64,000 nucleotides of DNA from JAXDJH01 sp034663635 (GTDB taxonomy: Bacteria > Actinomycetota > CADDZG01 > WHSQ01): assembly GCA_034663635.1 (NCBI GenBank), contig JAXDJH010000013.1:1-64000 (forward strand). Direction: 5' to 3'. The notes below the pieces were generated by a model, which saw nothing but the letters and a program-made list of their open reading frames with translations, had not been told where the DNA came from and did no database searches. Positions within the stretch are counted from its first letter, which is position 1; every line of letters begins with the position of its first letter. A program made the translations under genes and the position numbers. Below are positions 24,707-33,901 of this stretch, in pieces.

Positions 24707-26116
24707 TATCGAAGACCGTTTACGGACCGGCTCGACCTCGGGAACCCGACCGGTGATGCGGCTTCCGGTGGCCCGAGGCAACTTCACGGCGATGCTCGTT
24801 CCCGTGCTGCCGCTTCTGATTTCGCCCCGGCCCCCATGCGCCTCCACGAGAGTCCGAACGATGTGGAGTCCGAGGCCGGTTCCGCTCTGGACGTTCTCGT
24901 CGATCCTGTAGAGAGGTTCGAGTACGAGGTTCAAGCGATCGTTCGCGATACCTGGGCCCTGATCGGACACGACGATCGTGATCGAGCTCCTGTAGGAATC
25001 GAGCGATAGGCGGACCAAGCCCTTCGTGTAACGGAGACCGTTGTCGAGGAGGTTGGACACGACTTGATCGACGACGAACGGGTCGATCTCGGCTTCGATC
25101 GGTCGATCCGGTAGAGCCAGCTTGATCCGGTCGGCGTCGGTCGCCATGAATGGAGCGACGGCCTTCTCGATCGAATGCCGGACGTCGTGCTCGACGGGCT
25201 GGATAACGACCCCTTGCAGCTCGACCCTCGCAGCTTCCAGGATCCTTTCGACGAGCCGGTTCATCTTGTTGCCTTGGACTTCAATCTCTCGGACGAAATC
25301 ACGCTTCTGGTCCGCGTCGAGCCGTGACCAGTGATTGTTGAGCGTCTTGGAGTACCCGATGATCGAGGTCAGCGGGGTTCTCAGCTCATGCGAGATCGTC
25401 GTCAGGAAGCGGGATTTCACGAGGTTGGACGCTTCTAGGTAAGCCCTGGATTCTCTTTCCTGAGCGTGGTGCCAGGCGCGATTGAGCGTCGACGCTGCGT
25501 GCTTGGAATATCGAGTGAGCGCAGTTTTCGTGCCGTCATCGGGGCCGCGCGACGCCGGAGGGTAGGTCAGGGTCAGGGTCCCCACCTGCATATCTCCCAC
25601 GTAGAGAGGAAGCGGCAGGATGGACCGGCCGTGTACTGCCCCGGCCGCCCCCGACGTCGCACTCCTTTGGGCAACGGCGAGATCGGTGTCTCTCTTCTCG
25701 AAGAAATCGATGGCTCCACTCGTTGCCCCGCCGATCTCTACTGCCGAATCCAAAACGATGGTGAGGATGTCGTCGAAGGACGGTGAGGTTCCGAGATGAA
25801 CGCTGGAGGCAACCACAGCGTCCACGACCTTGAGCCGGTTGTCGACCGACGCAGTGAGCACTTGATCGCGCATCCGTCTCGCCGACGTGACCGTGAAGCC
25901 CGAGTGGCGCTCCAAAACGAGGGCGGCGAACCCGAGGACGAGGCCGGTAACCCCAAGTCTTAGGCCCATCGACACCTCGCGGAGAGCTGAAAAAGGGCCG
26001 CCGACGAAGAAGCTGAGAAGCAGCGCCATGCCCGTTACGGCTGCGAGAACCAGGCCGAGGTAGGCGATCAGGCGGCGGTTCTGACGATCGGGGTCGTGCC
26101 CAATCACCAACGACAC
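24704..26116 (-). CDS. Membrane GAF-domain sensor histidine kinase
   Basis: 470 residues. Two transmembrane helices at about 16-37 and 51-69 are followed by a GAF-like region (about 100-215). The HisKA segment TISHELRTPLTSIIGYSK has the phospho-accepting His243. The HATPase domain has DQVVSNLLDNGLRYTKG (N box), VVSDQGPGIAND (G1) and GTGLGLHIVRTLVEAHGG (G2). There is almost no periplasmic loop, so sensing is probably in the membrane or through the cytosolic GAF domain. It is followed by a stand-alone receiver gene, its likely phosphotransfer partner. Confidence 0.93.
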   Translation of the reverse strand: MSLVIGHDPDRQNRRLIAYLGLVLAAVTGMALLLSFFVGGPFSALREVSMGLRLGVTGLVLGFAALVLERHSGFTVTSARRMRDQVLTASVDNRLKVVDAVVASSVHLGTSPSFDDILTIVLDSAVEIGGATSGAIDFFEKRDTDLAVAQRSATSGAAGAVHGRSILPLPLYVGDMQVGTLTLTYPPASRGPDDGTKTALTRYSKHAASTLNRAWHHAQERESRAYLEASNLVKSRFLTTISHELRTPLTSIIGYSKTLNNHWSRLDADQKRDFVREIEVQGNKMNRLVERILEAARVELQGVVIQPVEHDVRHSIEKAVAPFMATDADRIKLALPDRPIEAEIDPFVVDQVVSNLLDNGLRYTKGLVRLSLDSYRSSITIVVSDQGPGIANDRLNLVLEPLYRIDENVQSGTGLGLHIVRTLVEAHGGRGEIRSGSTGTSIAVKLPRATGSRITGRVPEVEPVRKRSSI

Positions 26117-26224
26117 CGTGTCCCCCTCTCTCGGACGCGGGGTTGGCTAGTCCGGATGAACTAGTTATTTCCTGAATCGACTTGAGCGTTCAGTTCCTTT
26201 AATCGGGACAAACCGGACCCCAGG

Positions 26225-26251
26225 GCAGGAGGGGGCCGGGGGCACGTAGAA
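26225..26251 (+). promoter_or_regulatory. Bipartite motif, degenerate copy (GCAGGA-N16-TAGAA)
   Basis: GCAGGA at 26225-26230 is exact; the second half at 26247-26251 is TAGAA instead of GCGAA. It lies upstream of the exported BNR protein, but 103 bases from the preferred start, farther than the other copies. An AGGAGCC/GGCTCCT hairpin (26261-26279) lies between it and the gene. Confidence 0.35.
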
Positions 26252-26354
26252 CCGTTGAGTAGGAGCCTTTGCGGCTCCTGTCGCTTACGCGGCGGGAACT
26301 CGCAGCGAAGGTTCGCCGATGACATTGCGGAGCCATCGAAGGGGACACAAAAGC

Positions 26355-27794
26355 ATGGTCAAGATCGAGATTCGCAAGCCACTCGTTTTCGCAGCGGTAC
26401 TAGTGACGTTCGCGCTTGCGGTGATGACATCTCTCCCCCAGATCGACGTTGCTAGAGCATCGTCGGACGGCTCGGGCGGCAAGGCAGTAGCCCACCGCGA
26501 CGGTGGAGCGGAAGTAAAAAGCGCGTCGGCGAGAGCCGATGCTCCTGATGCCGAGATCTCCCGCATCGTCGTGAACAAGCTCCCACTGAACGGAGTCGAG
26601 CCGACCCTGGGGCTCACAAAGACGGGCGACATCTTCTACACGGCGTTCCAGACCAACACGCGCATCGAGGTAGCTCACTCCGGCGACGGCGGCAAGACGT
26701 GGGACCTCAAGTCCCCGCAGGTGGGGGGCCGGAACGTTCACCTGCTGTCGCTCGACCCCTACCTCTACGTGGACAAAACGACGGACAGGATCTTCAACAT
26801 CGACCTCACCGTCGCGTGCGCCTACCTATCGTTCTCCGACGACAACGGAAAAACGTGGCTCACCAACCCGGCCGCATGTAGTCGTCCGGTGAACGACCAC
26901 CAGACGCTCTTCGCCGGTCCGCCGGTTTTGAGCCCGACGGTTGGTTACCCCAACATCGTCTACTACTGCTGGAACGACGTGGGCTCCTCGTCCTGCGCGA
27001 AGTCCCTTGATGGTGGGGTCAATTTCACCGGCACCGGCGCCCCCGCCTACCCCGGCGTCGACCCTGTGGCCGGCGGACAGGGAGATGCCTTCTGCGGCGG
27101 GCTGCACGGTCACGGATACGTCGGACCGGATGGAACGCTCCTCCTCCCTAAAGGTCACTGCGGACAGCCCTGGCTCGCGATCAGCCACGACGAAGGCGCC
27201 ACATGGACCCGGGTCCAGGTCGCGAACAACGGCGTTGCGGACCACGAAGCGAAAGCAGTCATGGATAAGAAAGGCAACATCTACTACGCCTACGTTGGCC
27301 GCGACCGCATGCCCTACCTCACGGTTTCGCGCGACGGTGGCGAGAAGTGGTCGAAGCCGTTCGCCATCGGTCCTCCGGGGCTGAAGGAAGCGAACCTGCC
27401 GGCGATGGACGTGGGTGGTCCGGGCAAGCTAGCGATCGTCTACATGGGGAGCGAGAACTCGCCGTTCAAGCCGGACTCCGAAAAGGACCCCAGCTATGCG
27501 AAGACAACATGGAACGGATACATGACCCTCGTGTCCAACGCTCTCTCAGACGAGCCGCTCTTCTACACGTCGACCGTCAACGACAAGAACGACCCCCTGA
27601 TCCGTCAGCATTGCGGGCCGGGGCGTTGCGCGGCCGTCTATGACTTCATCGACGTCGTGATCGGTCCCGACGGAACACCTTGGGGCGCTTTCGTCGACGG
27701 GTGCACGGCGATCTGCGCTACGGCCAAGGGTGCATCGAATATGGGCTCCGACGCGATCGTCGGTCACCTCGTCGGAGGGCCTTCGCTCAAGTAG
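26355..27794 (+). CDS. Exported BNR-repeat (sialidase-fold) protein
   Basis: 479 residues from the ATG at 26355, which starts a signal/anchor sequence (KPLVFAAVLVTFALAVM); an upstream ATG at 26319 is possible. Asp-box (S/T-x-D-x-G-x-x-W) repeats mark the propeller: HSGDGGKTW, FSDDNGKTW, ISHDEGATW and VSRDGGEKW. The fold is that of sialidases and other six-bladed extracellular propellers. The sialidase catalytic set (arginine triad, FRIP) is not evident, so enzymatic sialidase activity is doubtful. Cysteine pairs suggest disulfides. It is monocistronic between divergent kinase and convergent dehalogenase genes. Confidence 0.85.
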   Translation: MVKIEIRKPLVFAAVLVTFALAVMTSLPQIDVARASSDGSGGKAVAHRDGGAEVKSASARADAPDAEISRIVVNKLPLNGVEPTLGLTKTGDIFYTAFQTNTRIEVAHSGDGGKTWDLKSPQVGGRNVHLLSLDPYLYVDKTTDRIFNIDLTVACAYLSFSDDNGKTWLTNPAACSRPVNDHQTLFAGPPVLSPTVGYPNIVYYCWNDVGSSSCAKSLDGGVNFTGTGAPAYPGVDPVAGGQGDAFCGGLHGHGYVGPDGTLLLPKGHCGQPWLAISHDEGATWTRVQVANNGVADHEAKAVMDKKGNIYYAYVGRDRMPYLTVSRDGGEKWSKPFAIGPPGLKEANLPAMDVGGPGKLAIVYMGSENSPFKPDSEKDPSYAKTTWNGYMTLVSNALSDEPLFYTSTVNDKNDPLIRQHCGPGRCAAVYDFIDVVIGPDGTPWGAFVDGCTAICATAKGASNMGSDAIVGHLVGGPSLK

Positions 27795-27812
27795 CTAGCG
27801 GAGCAGCCCCGA

Positions 27813-28748
27813 TCACTGCGAAGGGGTGCTCTCGATGAATTTCGAGATCTCTGTTGCTATCGCTTCGCCGCGATCTTCCTGAAGGAAGTGGCCGGCGCCT
27901 TCGATCTCCACGAAGCGACCATCGACTAGGGAATCGGCCCACCTACGGCCGAGGCGCGTCGAGAACATCGGATCGGAATCCGAGAATGCGACGAGCGTGG
28001 GGATCTCGAGCTCGAGAAGCGCCATCGCCGTCGCGTGCATCGAATCCGCGCCCGCATCTTCGTCGGTCAGTGGCACGAGAAGCGGGAAGGAAGCAGCTCC
28101 CGCCTTCGACTCCGCCGTTGGGAACGGAGCCTCGTAGCCGGCGAGCACCGCTTCGCTCAGTTCGGTCGTCGTGGCGCTCTGGATGATGAAGCCGATCGGA
28201 AGATCCGGATTCTGCCTCGCGAAGTCCTGCCAGGCGACGAACGCCGGGCTCGGATCTGGAGCCGGCTTGTGGAAGACGTAGGTGTTCAAGATCACAAGGC
28301 GAGCGAATCGCTCCGGATGCTCGGTCGCGACTCGGAGCCCTATGGGACCGCCCCAATCCTGGACCACGAGCGTGATCCGTTTCAGATCAAGAGCTTCAAT
28401 GAACGCCCAGAGGGCATCGACGTGCTTGTCGTAGCTGTACCAGGAGGCGGAAGTGACTTTGTCGGAGCGTCCGAAGCCGATGTGATCGGGAGCGAGCACG
28501 CGGCCCGTCCCCTCGAGGGCGGGGATCATCGTGCGATAGAGATAGGCCCACGACGGCTCGCCGTGGAGCAGGAGGATGGGGTCGCTGCGCACCTCACCGA
28601 GGGAGCCCTCATCGACGGGGCCTTCGTCCACGTAGTGCATTCGAAGGCCCGAGAGGTCTCCAGTTAGCTCGACGTAGTTGGGTTCGAACCCGTATCCGTC
28701 GAGATCCGCGAACCTCTCGTCGGGGGTGCGGAAGACGTCGGCGGCCAC
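27813..28748 (-). CDS. Haloalkane dehalogenase (subfamily HLD-I type)
   Basis: 311 residues. The full catalytic set of a haloalkane dehalogenase is visible: nucleophile Asp131 in VVQDWGG, the halide-binding Trp132, a second halide-stabilising Trp173 in the cap (FVAWQDF), acid Asp259 in FSDSDPMF and base His287 in GAGHFLQED, plus HGEPSWAYLYR at the oxyanion loop. The Asp-Trp/cap-Trp/late-Asp arrangement is that of DhlA-like (HLD-I) enzymes, which hydrolyse haloalkanes to alcohols. The start is GTG at 28748. It sits 120 bases downstream of aceE without evident functional linkage. Confidence 0.9.
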   Translation of the reverse strand: MAADVFRTPDERFADLDGYGFEPNYVELTGDLSGLRMHYVDEGPVDEGSLGEVRSDPILLLHGEPSWAYLYRTMIPALEGTGRVLAPDHIGFGRSDKVTSASWYSYDKHVDALWAFIEALDLKRITLVVQDWGGPIGLRVATEHPERFARLVILNTYVFHKPAPDPSPAFVAWQDFARQNPDLPIGFIIQSATTTELSEAVLAGYEAPFPTAESKAGAASFPLLVPLTDEDAGADSMHATAMALLELEIPTLVAFSDSDPMFSTRLGRRWADSLVDGRFVEIEGAGHFLQEDRGEAIATEISKFIESTPSQ

Positions 28749-28868
28749 GGCCGCAAGACTAGACTTTGTCGCTCATGAACCAAACATCGGCATCCACCCG
28801 GATCCCCCTCATAGCGCGTCGTGACTAAATAGCGCGTAGCCCAGGAGAAGAAACGGGAGAGGTTCGAT

Positions 28869-31541
28869 CTACGCGAAGTAGGGCGAAACGCGCTCCGGAT
28901 CGATCTCGTAGCGCTTGATCGCCTCCGCGACGATCTCCGGCTTCAGATCGCCGAACTCTGCGAGGGCCGAGAGAGTAGCGACGGTGATGTGCTCGGCGTC
29001 CACCTCGAAGTGACGACGTAGTGCCTCGCGGGTGTCGGAGCGCCCGAAACCGTCCGTCCCGAGCGGAACGAATGGAGCAGGCACCCACCGAGAGATCTGA
29101 TCCGATACGGCCTTGAGCGAATCCGATGCCGCGATCACCGGACCGTCGACGTTCTCGAGCAGGCGCGTCACGTATGGCTGCCGTCTCGGCTCCCCCGGGT
29201 GCAACCGGTTCCAGCGCTCGGCCTCGAGTGCGTCGACGCGCAACTGCTGGTAGGAGGTCGCGCTCCAAACGTCTGCCCCGACATCCCAGTCCGTCGCGAG
29301 CATCTCCTGGGCGCGAATCGTCTGTTGAAGGATCGAGCCGGATCCGAACAACTGGGCGCGTTTCTTGGTGCCGTTCCCGCCTGCCTTGAAGAGGTAGAGG
29401 CCCTTGAGGATCCCCTCCTCGACATTCACCGGCATCTCAGGCATCGGGTAGTTCTCGTTGTAGAGCGTGAGGTAATAGAAGATGTCCTCTTCCTCGTCGC
29501 CCATGCGACGAAGCCCTTCCTTCACGATCGCCGCGATCTCGAATGCGAACGCCGGGTCGTAGCTCAGGCACGCTGGGTTCGTGGTTGCGAGAAGCAGCGA
29601 GTGGCCGTCCTCGTGTTGCAGACCTTCACCGTTCAAGCTCGTTCGCCCATAAGTGGCACCGAGAAGGAAGCCGCGCCCGCGCTGATCGCCGAAGCTCCAG
29701 ATCGAGTCGCCGATCCGCTGGAACCCAAACATCGAATACAGGATGAAGAACGGGATCATCGTCTGTCCGTGGGTCGCGTAGGACGTACCGGCAGCGGTGA
29801 ACGAGCCCATCGAGCCCGCCTCCGTGATGCCCTCTTCCAAGAGCTGCCCGTCCTGCGCCTCGCGATAGGCGAGCAAGTGGGCCGAGTCGACGGGTTCGTA
29901 CAGCTGACCGAGTGACGAGTAGATCTTGAACTCGGGGAACAGTGATTCCATACCGAACGTCCGCGCTTCGTCCGGGATGATCGGCACTACCCGCTTGCCG
30001 ATGTTCTCGTCCCGCATGAGTTTGCGAAGAAGTCGGACGAACGCCATCGTCGTCGAGACCGCTTGTTTGCTGCCCTTAGAGAACTCCTCGTAGAGCTCGG
30101 GCTTTGGGAAATCGATGTGCGTCGCCTTCGTCCTGCGTTCGGGCACGAAGCCACCGAGCGCATGCCGCCGAGCGAGCATGTACTGAACCTCGGTCGAGTC
30201 ACGGCCCGGGTGGTAGTAGGGAGCGCTTCCCTCGGTGATCTCGGAGTCTTCGATCGGAAGGTCGAGCCTGTCGCGGAACTTGCGCAGTTCCTCCTCGGAC
30301 AACTTCTTCATCTGGTGCGTGACGTTTCGACCTTCGAAACTTTGGCCGAGCCCCCAACCCTTCACCGTCTTGGCGAGGATCACGACGGGCGCTTCCTTCA
30401 GATCGACAGCCGTTCGATACGCCGCGTACAACTTGCGATAGTCGTGTCCGCCACGTCGCAGCTTGCGGAGGTCATCGTCCGACAGATGCTTGACGAGATC
30501 CTGGAGCCGAGGATCAGGACCGAAGAAGTGCTCTCGGATGTAGGCACCAGACTCGACGACGTACTTCTGGAACTCACCATCGAGAGTCGTGTTCATCTGA
30601 TGCACCAGCACACCGTCGTTGTCGCGCGCGAGGAGGTCGTCCCACTCTCGGCCCCACACGACCTTGATGACGTGCCACCCGGCGCCGCGGAAGCGCGATT
30701 CGAGCTCTTGCATGATCTTGCCGTTGCCCCGGACGGGACCGTCCAGGCGCTGGAGGTTGCAGTTGACGATGAAGATCAGGTTGTCGAGACGTTCGTAGCT
30801 CGCGAGGGCGAGAGCAGCCATCGTCTCGGGCTCGTCCATCTCACCGTCGCCGAGGAACGCCCAGACGCGCTGGCGAGAGGTGTCTTTGATGCCGCGGTGT
30901 TGGAGGTATCGGTTGAAGCGCGCTTGGTAGATCGCGTTGAGCGGCGAGAGACCCATCGACACGGTAGGGAACTCCCAGAAGCGCGGCATGAGCCTTGGGT
31001 GCGGATAGGAGGAGAGTCCTTTGCCCCCGGTCTCTCGCCGGAAGTGCTCTAGCTGCTCCTCGGTGAGTCGCCCTTCAAGGAACGCTCGCGCGTAGATGCC
31101 CGGAGCACCATGGCCCTGGATGAAGACTTGGTCTCCCCCACCATCGGCGTCCCGGCCTCGGAAGAAGTGGTTGAAGCCGACCTCGTAGAGAGAAGCCGAT
31201 GAACCGTAGGTCGAGATATGTCCGCCGATGCCCTCGTGCGCCTTGTTGGCGCGGGAGACCATGACTGCCGCGTTCCAGCGGATGATCTGGCGGAGGCGTC
31301 GCTCGATCTCCTCGTTGCCCGGGAAATATGGCTCTTCCTCAGGCGAGATCGTGTTGATGTAGTCCGTCGACACCATCGACGGGAGGCCAACCTGGCGCTT
31401 ACGGGCGTGGAGAAGAACCCGATGAAGGAGGAATCGAGCCCGGGCCGGCGAGGCGTCGATGATCTGATCGAGCGCATCGATCCACTCGGCGGTCTCGTCT
31501 GGATCGATATCCGGAAGCTGATCCTTGAAGGCGTCGTACAC
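28869..31541 (-). CDS. aceE: Pyruvate dehydrogenase E1 component, homodimeric
   Basis: 890 residues from the GTG at 31541, chosen because AAGGGGGGTG precedes it and YDAFKDQLPDIDPDETAEWIDALD matches the family N-terminus; the open frame runs further upstream without meaning. The thiamine-diphosphate motif is GDGEMDEPETMAAL to NLIFIVNCNLQRLDGP. SIWSFGDQRGRGFLLGATYG and GRTSLNGEGLQHEDGHS belong to the C-terminal half. It decarboxylates pyruvate in the pyruvate dehydrogenase complex, as in other actinobacteria that use AceE. The E2 and E3 genes are not in the window. Confidence 0.96.
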   Translation of the reverse strand: MYDAFKDQLPDIDPDETAEWIDALDQIIDASPARARFLLHRVLLHARKRQVGLPSMVSTDYINTISPEEEPYFPGNEEIERRLRQIIRWNAAVMVSRANKAHEGIGGHISTYGSSASLYEVGFNHFFRGRDADGGGDQVFIQGHGAPGIYARAFLEGRLTEEQLEHFRRETGGKGLSSYPHPRLMPRFWEFPTVSMGLSPLNAIYQARFNRYLQHRGIKDTSRQRVWAFLGDGEMDEPETMAALALASYERLDNLIFIVNCNLQRLDGPVRGNGKIMQELESRFRGAGWHVIKVVWGREWDDLLARDNDGVLVHQMNTTLDGEFQKYVVESGAYIREHFFGPDPRLQDLVKHLSDDDLRKLRRGGHDYRKLYAAYRTAVDLKEAPVVILAKTVKGWGLGQSFEGRNVTHQMKKLSEEELRKFRDRLDLPIEDSEITEGSAPYYHPGRDSTEVQYMLARRHALGGFVPERRTKATHIDFPKPELYEEFSKGSKQAVSTTMAFVRLLRKLMRDENIGKRVVPIIPDEARTFGMESLFPEFKIYSSLGQLYEPVDSAHLLAYREAQDGQLLEEGITEAGSMGSFTAAGTSYATHGQTMIPFFILYSMFGFQRIGDSIWSFGDQRGRGFLLGATYGRTSLNGEGLQHEDGHSLLLATTNPACLSYDPAFAFEIAAIVKEGLRRMGDEEEDIFYYLTLYNENYPMPEMPVNVEEGILKGLYLFKAGGNGTKKRAQLFGSGSILQQTIRAQEMLATDWDVGADVWSATSYQQLRVDALEAERWNRLHPGEPRRQPYVTRLLENVDGPVIAASDSLKAVSDQISRWVPAPFVPLGTDGFGRSDTREALRRHFEVDAEHITVATLSALAEFGDLKPEIVAEAIKRYEIDPERVSPYFA

Positions 31542-31643
31542 GGCTCTCACACCCCCCTTCGGCTCTCTCCTACAGGGTAAGGGGTAGGCGCCTGCCACGC
31601 GGCCCCCTTTTGCGCCTATTCGCCTGTGACGAAGCGACTGCTC

Positions 31644-31669
31644 GCAGGAGTTGCGGATGGTGCGGAGAA
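31644..31669 (+). promoter_or_regulatory. Bipartite motif, near copy (GCAGGA-N15-GAGAA)
   Basis: GCAGGA at 31644-31649, 15-base spacer, GAGAA at 31665-31669 (one mismatch to GCGAA), 39 bases before the TTG start of an exported hydrolase, in the region divergent from aceE. Confidence 0.45.
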
Positions 31670-31697
31670 AATCAACAAACCAGGCATTTCCACACTT

Positions 31698-31707
31698 AGG
31701 GGGCCCC
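31698..31707 (+). promoter_or_regulatory. AGGGGGCCCC palindrome/ribosome-binding site one base before start
   Basis: The 10-mer AGGGGGCCCC ends one base before the TTG at 31709; the identical 10-mer ends one base before the ATG at 49649. AGGGGG can pair with 16S rRNA, while GGGGCCCC is self-complementary, so it may modulate initiation. Confidence 0.4.
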
Positions 31708-31708
31708 T

Positions 31709-32746
31709 TTGAAGAAGCTGTCTCTTCTTGTCGTTCTCGCGCTCGTCGTCGGCGGGCTTGTGCCTGCGTTCGCTCAGGCGCCGGACGAGGTTCCGGACGA
31801 AGAGAAGAACTGGTGCTTCGACGACCAGGACGTAGCCGAGGCCCTCGAGATCCCGATCGGCGACGAGATCGCGACCGGGCATTTCTCGCTGCCGACCGAG
31901 GAGCCGGAGGCGCTCGTCGTCTTCGCTCACGGCTACAGCCACAACTCTGCCTCCTGGTTCGACCACATGCGCCGCGCCGCAGCCGACCATGGGGTCTTGG
32001 CGGTCGCGATGGATTACCGGGGCACCACCGGCGAACCCGGATCAACGCGGGGCTGGTGGGTGAAGGAAGGCGCTGTCGACACGATCGCCGCCACGAAGTT
32101 CTTCCAGGAGAAATGCGACACCATCGAGCAGACGGTTCTGTTCGGCGTAAGCATGGGCGGCAACTCGTCGGGCCTCGCTCTCGCGAAAGCCAGCGAGGAA
32201 GCAAGCCCAACGGGAGGGCCCCTCTTCGACTACTGGTTCGATGTGGAGGGGGCCGTCAACGTCGTAGAGACATATCTCGGCGCCCGGGTACTTGCTCCCG
32301 CCAACGCTTTCGCCGCCAACGCACAGGCTGACATCGAGGCCGAGATGGGCGGTCAAACGTTCGAGGAGGACCCCGAGGGCTACCAAGACCTAGCGGTCAT
32401 GTCCCACTTGGACGAGATCAAAGCCTCCGGGGTGAAAGGCGTTGCGCTGGTGCACGCGATCGAGGACGGCCTCGTTCCTTACAACCAGGCACGCGAGATG
32501 GCGGCGGGCCTTCGCTACGAAGAGATCCCCTACGAGATGTACACGATCGGTCGCAAAGCGCCGGGCGAGTCGGGAACGACGATCACCGGCTACGCCCCAC
32601 CGCTGAAAGACCAGTCGCCTTTCGCAGGTCACGCATCGGAGACGAGCACCACTCATCAGGTGATGGTGACTGCGCTCGACAGGCTGTGGTCGCTACTCGA
32701 TGACGGGGTCGGTTTCTCCGACTACAAGGAGAACCCCAAGCCTTAA
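31709..32746 (+). CDS. Exported alpha/beta hydrolase
   Basis: 345 residues with a signal peptide (MKKLSLLVVLALVVGGLVPAFAQ). The hydrolase core is VVFAHGYSHN (oxyanion region), nucleophile Ser148 in FGVSMGGN, a candidate acid in AIEDGLVPYNQ and a base in the ETSTTHQ segment. The fold is that of serine esterases/peptidases; the substrate is unknown. The TTG start at 31709 is supported by signal peptide position and by AGGGGG directly upstream. It carries one of the bipartite leader motifs and is divergent from aceE. Confidence 0.85.
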   Translation: MKKLSLLVVLALVVGGLVPAFAQAPDEVPDEEKNWCFDDQDVAEALEIPIGDEIATGHFSLPTEEPEALVVFAHGYSHNSASWFDHMRRAAADHGVLAVAMDYRGTTGEPGSTRGWWVKEGAVDTIAATKFFQEKCDTIEQTVLFGVSMGGNSSGLALAKASEEASPTGGPLFDYWFDVEGAVNVVETYLGARVLAPANAFAANAQADIEAEMGGQTFEEDPEGYQDLAVMSHLDEIKASGVKGVALVHAIEDGLVPYNQAREMAAGLRYEEIPYEMYTIGRKAPGESGTTITGYAPPLKDQSPFAGHASETSTTHQVMVTALDRLWSLLDDGVGFSDYKENPKP

Positions 32747-32750
32747 GCGG

Positions 32751-33047
32751 TTAGGCGGTCAGGTCGTCGCGGGCCGCTAGTTGCACGAGGTCGACGACGC
32801 CGATCAGCCTTTCGTTCCGCAGCACCGGCAGCATGCGGATCGCATGGAGAGCCATCAAGCGCTGGACCTCGACGAGATCCGCATCCGCTTCGACGTAGAC
32901 GGGGGTCCCTCGGCGCAACTGCTCGGCCGTGACTTGAGAGAGATTCACGCCGTCGCTTCTGAGAAGTCCGGCGAGCCAGTCGACGGTTTCCGTCGAGCCT
33001 CCGCTCTCCCAGGGGCCGGGAGTCACCACATCTGTGAGATCCACCAT
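32751..33047 (-). CDS. Small CBS-domain protein
   Basis: 98 residues. The C-terminal part VYVEADADLVEVQRLMALHAIRMLPVLRNERLIGVVDLVQLA is one CBS motif with the typical H-x-I-R-x-L-P-V-L and L-I-G-V-V-D signatures. The N-terminal half is shorter than a full CBS motif, so it may be a half-pair that dimerises. CBS domains bind adenosyl ligands and regulate partners; no partner is evident. It is 29 bases downstream of the nei2 gene on the same strand. Confidence 0.8.
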   Translation of the reverse strand: MVDLTDVVTPGPWESGGSTETVDWLAGLLRSDGVNLSQVTAEQLRRGTPVYVEADADLVEVQRLMALHAIRMLPVLRNERLIGVVDLVQLAARDDLTA

Positions 33048-33076
33048 CGTCCTATCGGCTCCGATAGTCGGTTAAC

Positions 33077-33901
33077 TCAAGCGAAACGAGCTCTACCCGG
33101 CTCCCCACCCGCCGAAACGACCTCTGGCTGACAGCTCGGGCACCAATAAGTAACGCGCTCCCCACCCGGCGCGGGTTGGATATCGCTCGATATCCGGGTC
33201 CTGCATCGGCGGCATGGTTGCCCACCCCGGCCGTAGACCCACCTTTCGAAGCCGGGCCGGGCGTCGCCGGTCGTGATCTGGCGGCCCGTGGTCCGGTTCG
33301 CCTCCATCAGCCTCTTCGTGAGATCGACTACTCGGAGGAGATCGGGAACCGCGCCGACCGGGCTTTTCGGATCGACGCCGGAGAGGAAGCAGATCTCACA
33401 GCGGTAGACGTTTCCCGGGCCCGCCATCACCCGTTGGTCCAACAAGACATCGCCGAGTGGCCTGTCCAGATCCGATGACAGATTCTCTAGAGCGCGATCG
33501 GGATCCCAGTCCGGGCCGAGGGGGTCGGGGCCGAGATGTCCCACGACCTCGTCCTCTCTGGACGTAGGGATCAAATCGCAGATCGCGAGACGGAAACCGA
33601 CGGCCACCCAGTCTCGCGTCTGGAGCAACGCACGGACTTCGTGGTGCGGCCCCCGCCATCGTTCGCCGTGGCGATAGAGGTGCCACGATCCCTCCATCTT
33701 GTAATGCGTGTGCAAGGTGAGATCGCCCTCGAAGCGGATCAACATGTGCTTGCCGCGGGCGACGACCTCCTCGACCACACGGCCCGAGAGGTCGGCCGTC
33801 GCGATCCGAGGCATCCGAAAGTCGGTCTTGGTAAGGACTGATCCTTCCAAGGCTCGTCCCATGCGCGTCGCAGCCAGGTAAACGGTGTCGCCTTCAGGCA
33901 C
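33077..33901 (-). CDS. nei: Fpg/Nei-family DNA glycosylase (Nei2 type)
   Basis: 274 residues from the GTG at 33901, chosen because the mature N-terminus must be Pro2-Glu3 (PEGDTVYLAATRM), the catalytic pair that forms the Schiff base and acts as acid. The middle has GKHMLIRFEGDLTLHTHYKM. The C-terminal zinc finger has two Cys-x2-Cys pairs, CRRC and CPSC. The enzyme removes oxidised pyrimidines and nicks the abasic site. It overlaps the end of lhr by 8 bases, the same order as lhr-nei2 (Rv3296-Rv3297) in Mycobacterium tuberculosis, so the two are co-expressed repair genes. Confidence 0.93.
   Translation of the reverse strand: MPEGDTVYLAATRMGRALEGSVLTKTDFRMPRIATADLSGRVVEEVVARGKHMLIRFEGDLTLHTHYKMEGSWHLYRHGERWRGPHHEVRALLQTRDWVAVGFRLAICDLIPTSREDEVVGHLGPDPLGPDWDPDRALENLSSDLDRPLGDVLLDQRVMAGPGNVYRCEICFLSGVDPKSPVGAVPDLLRVVDLTKRLMEANRTTGRQITTGDARPGFERWVYGRGGQPCRRCRTRISSDIQPAPGGERVTYWCPSCQPEVVSAGGEPGRARFA

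Noticed and set aside
26221..26300. Possible cyclic-di-GMP (GEMM) or cyclic-di-AMP riboswitch before the BNR gene
   Set aside because: The conserved core sequences of these classes are absent; only a simple AGGAGCC/GGCTCCT hairpin is present.
28809..28845. Repeated AGCGCGT near the end of aceE
   Set aside because: Only two 7-base copies, expected by chance in GC-rich DNA; no structure or context supports a site.
31542..32210. Upstream extension of the aceE frame to 32210
   Set aside because: The extension is Arg/Ser-rich, overlaps the divergent hydrolase gene and lacks homology; the GTG at 31541 has a ribosome-binding site and starts the real N-terminus.
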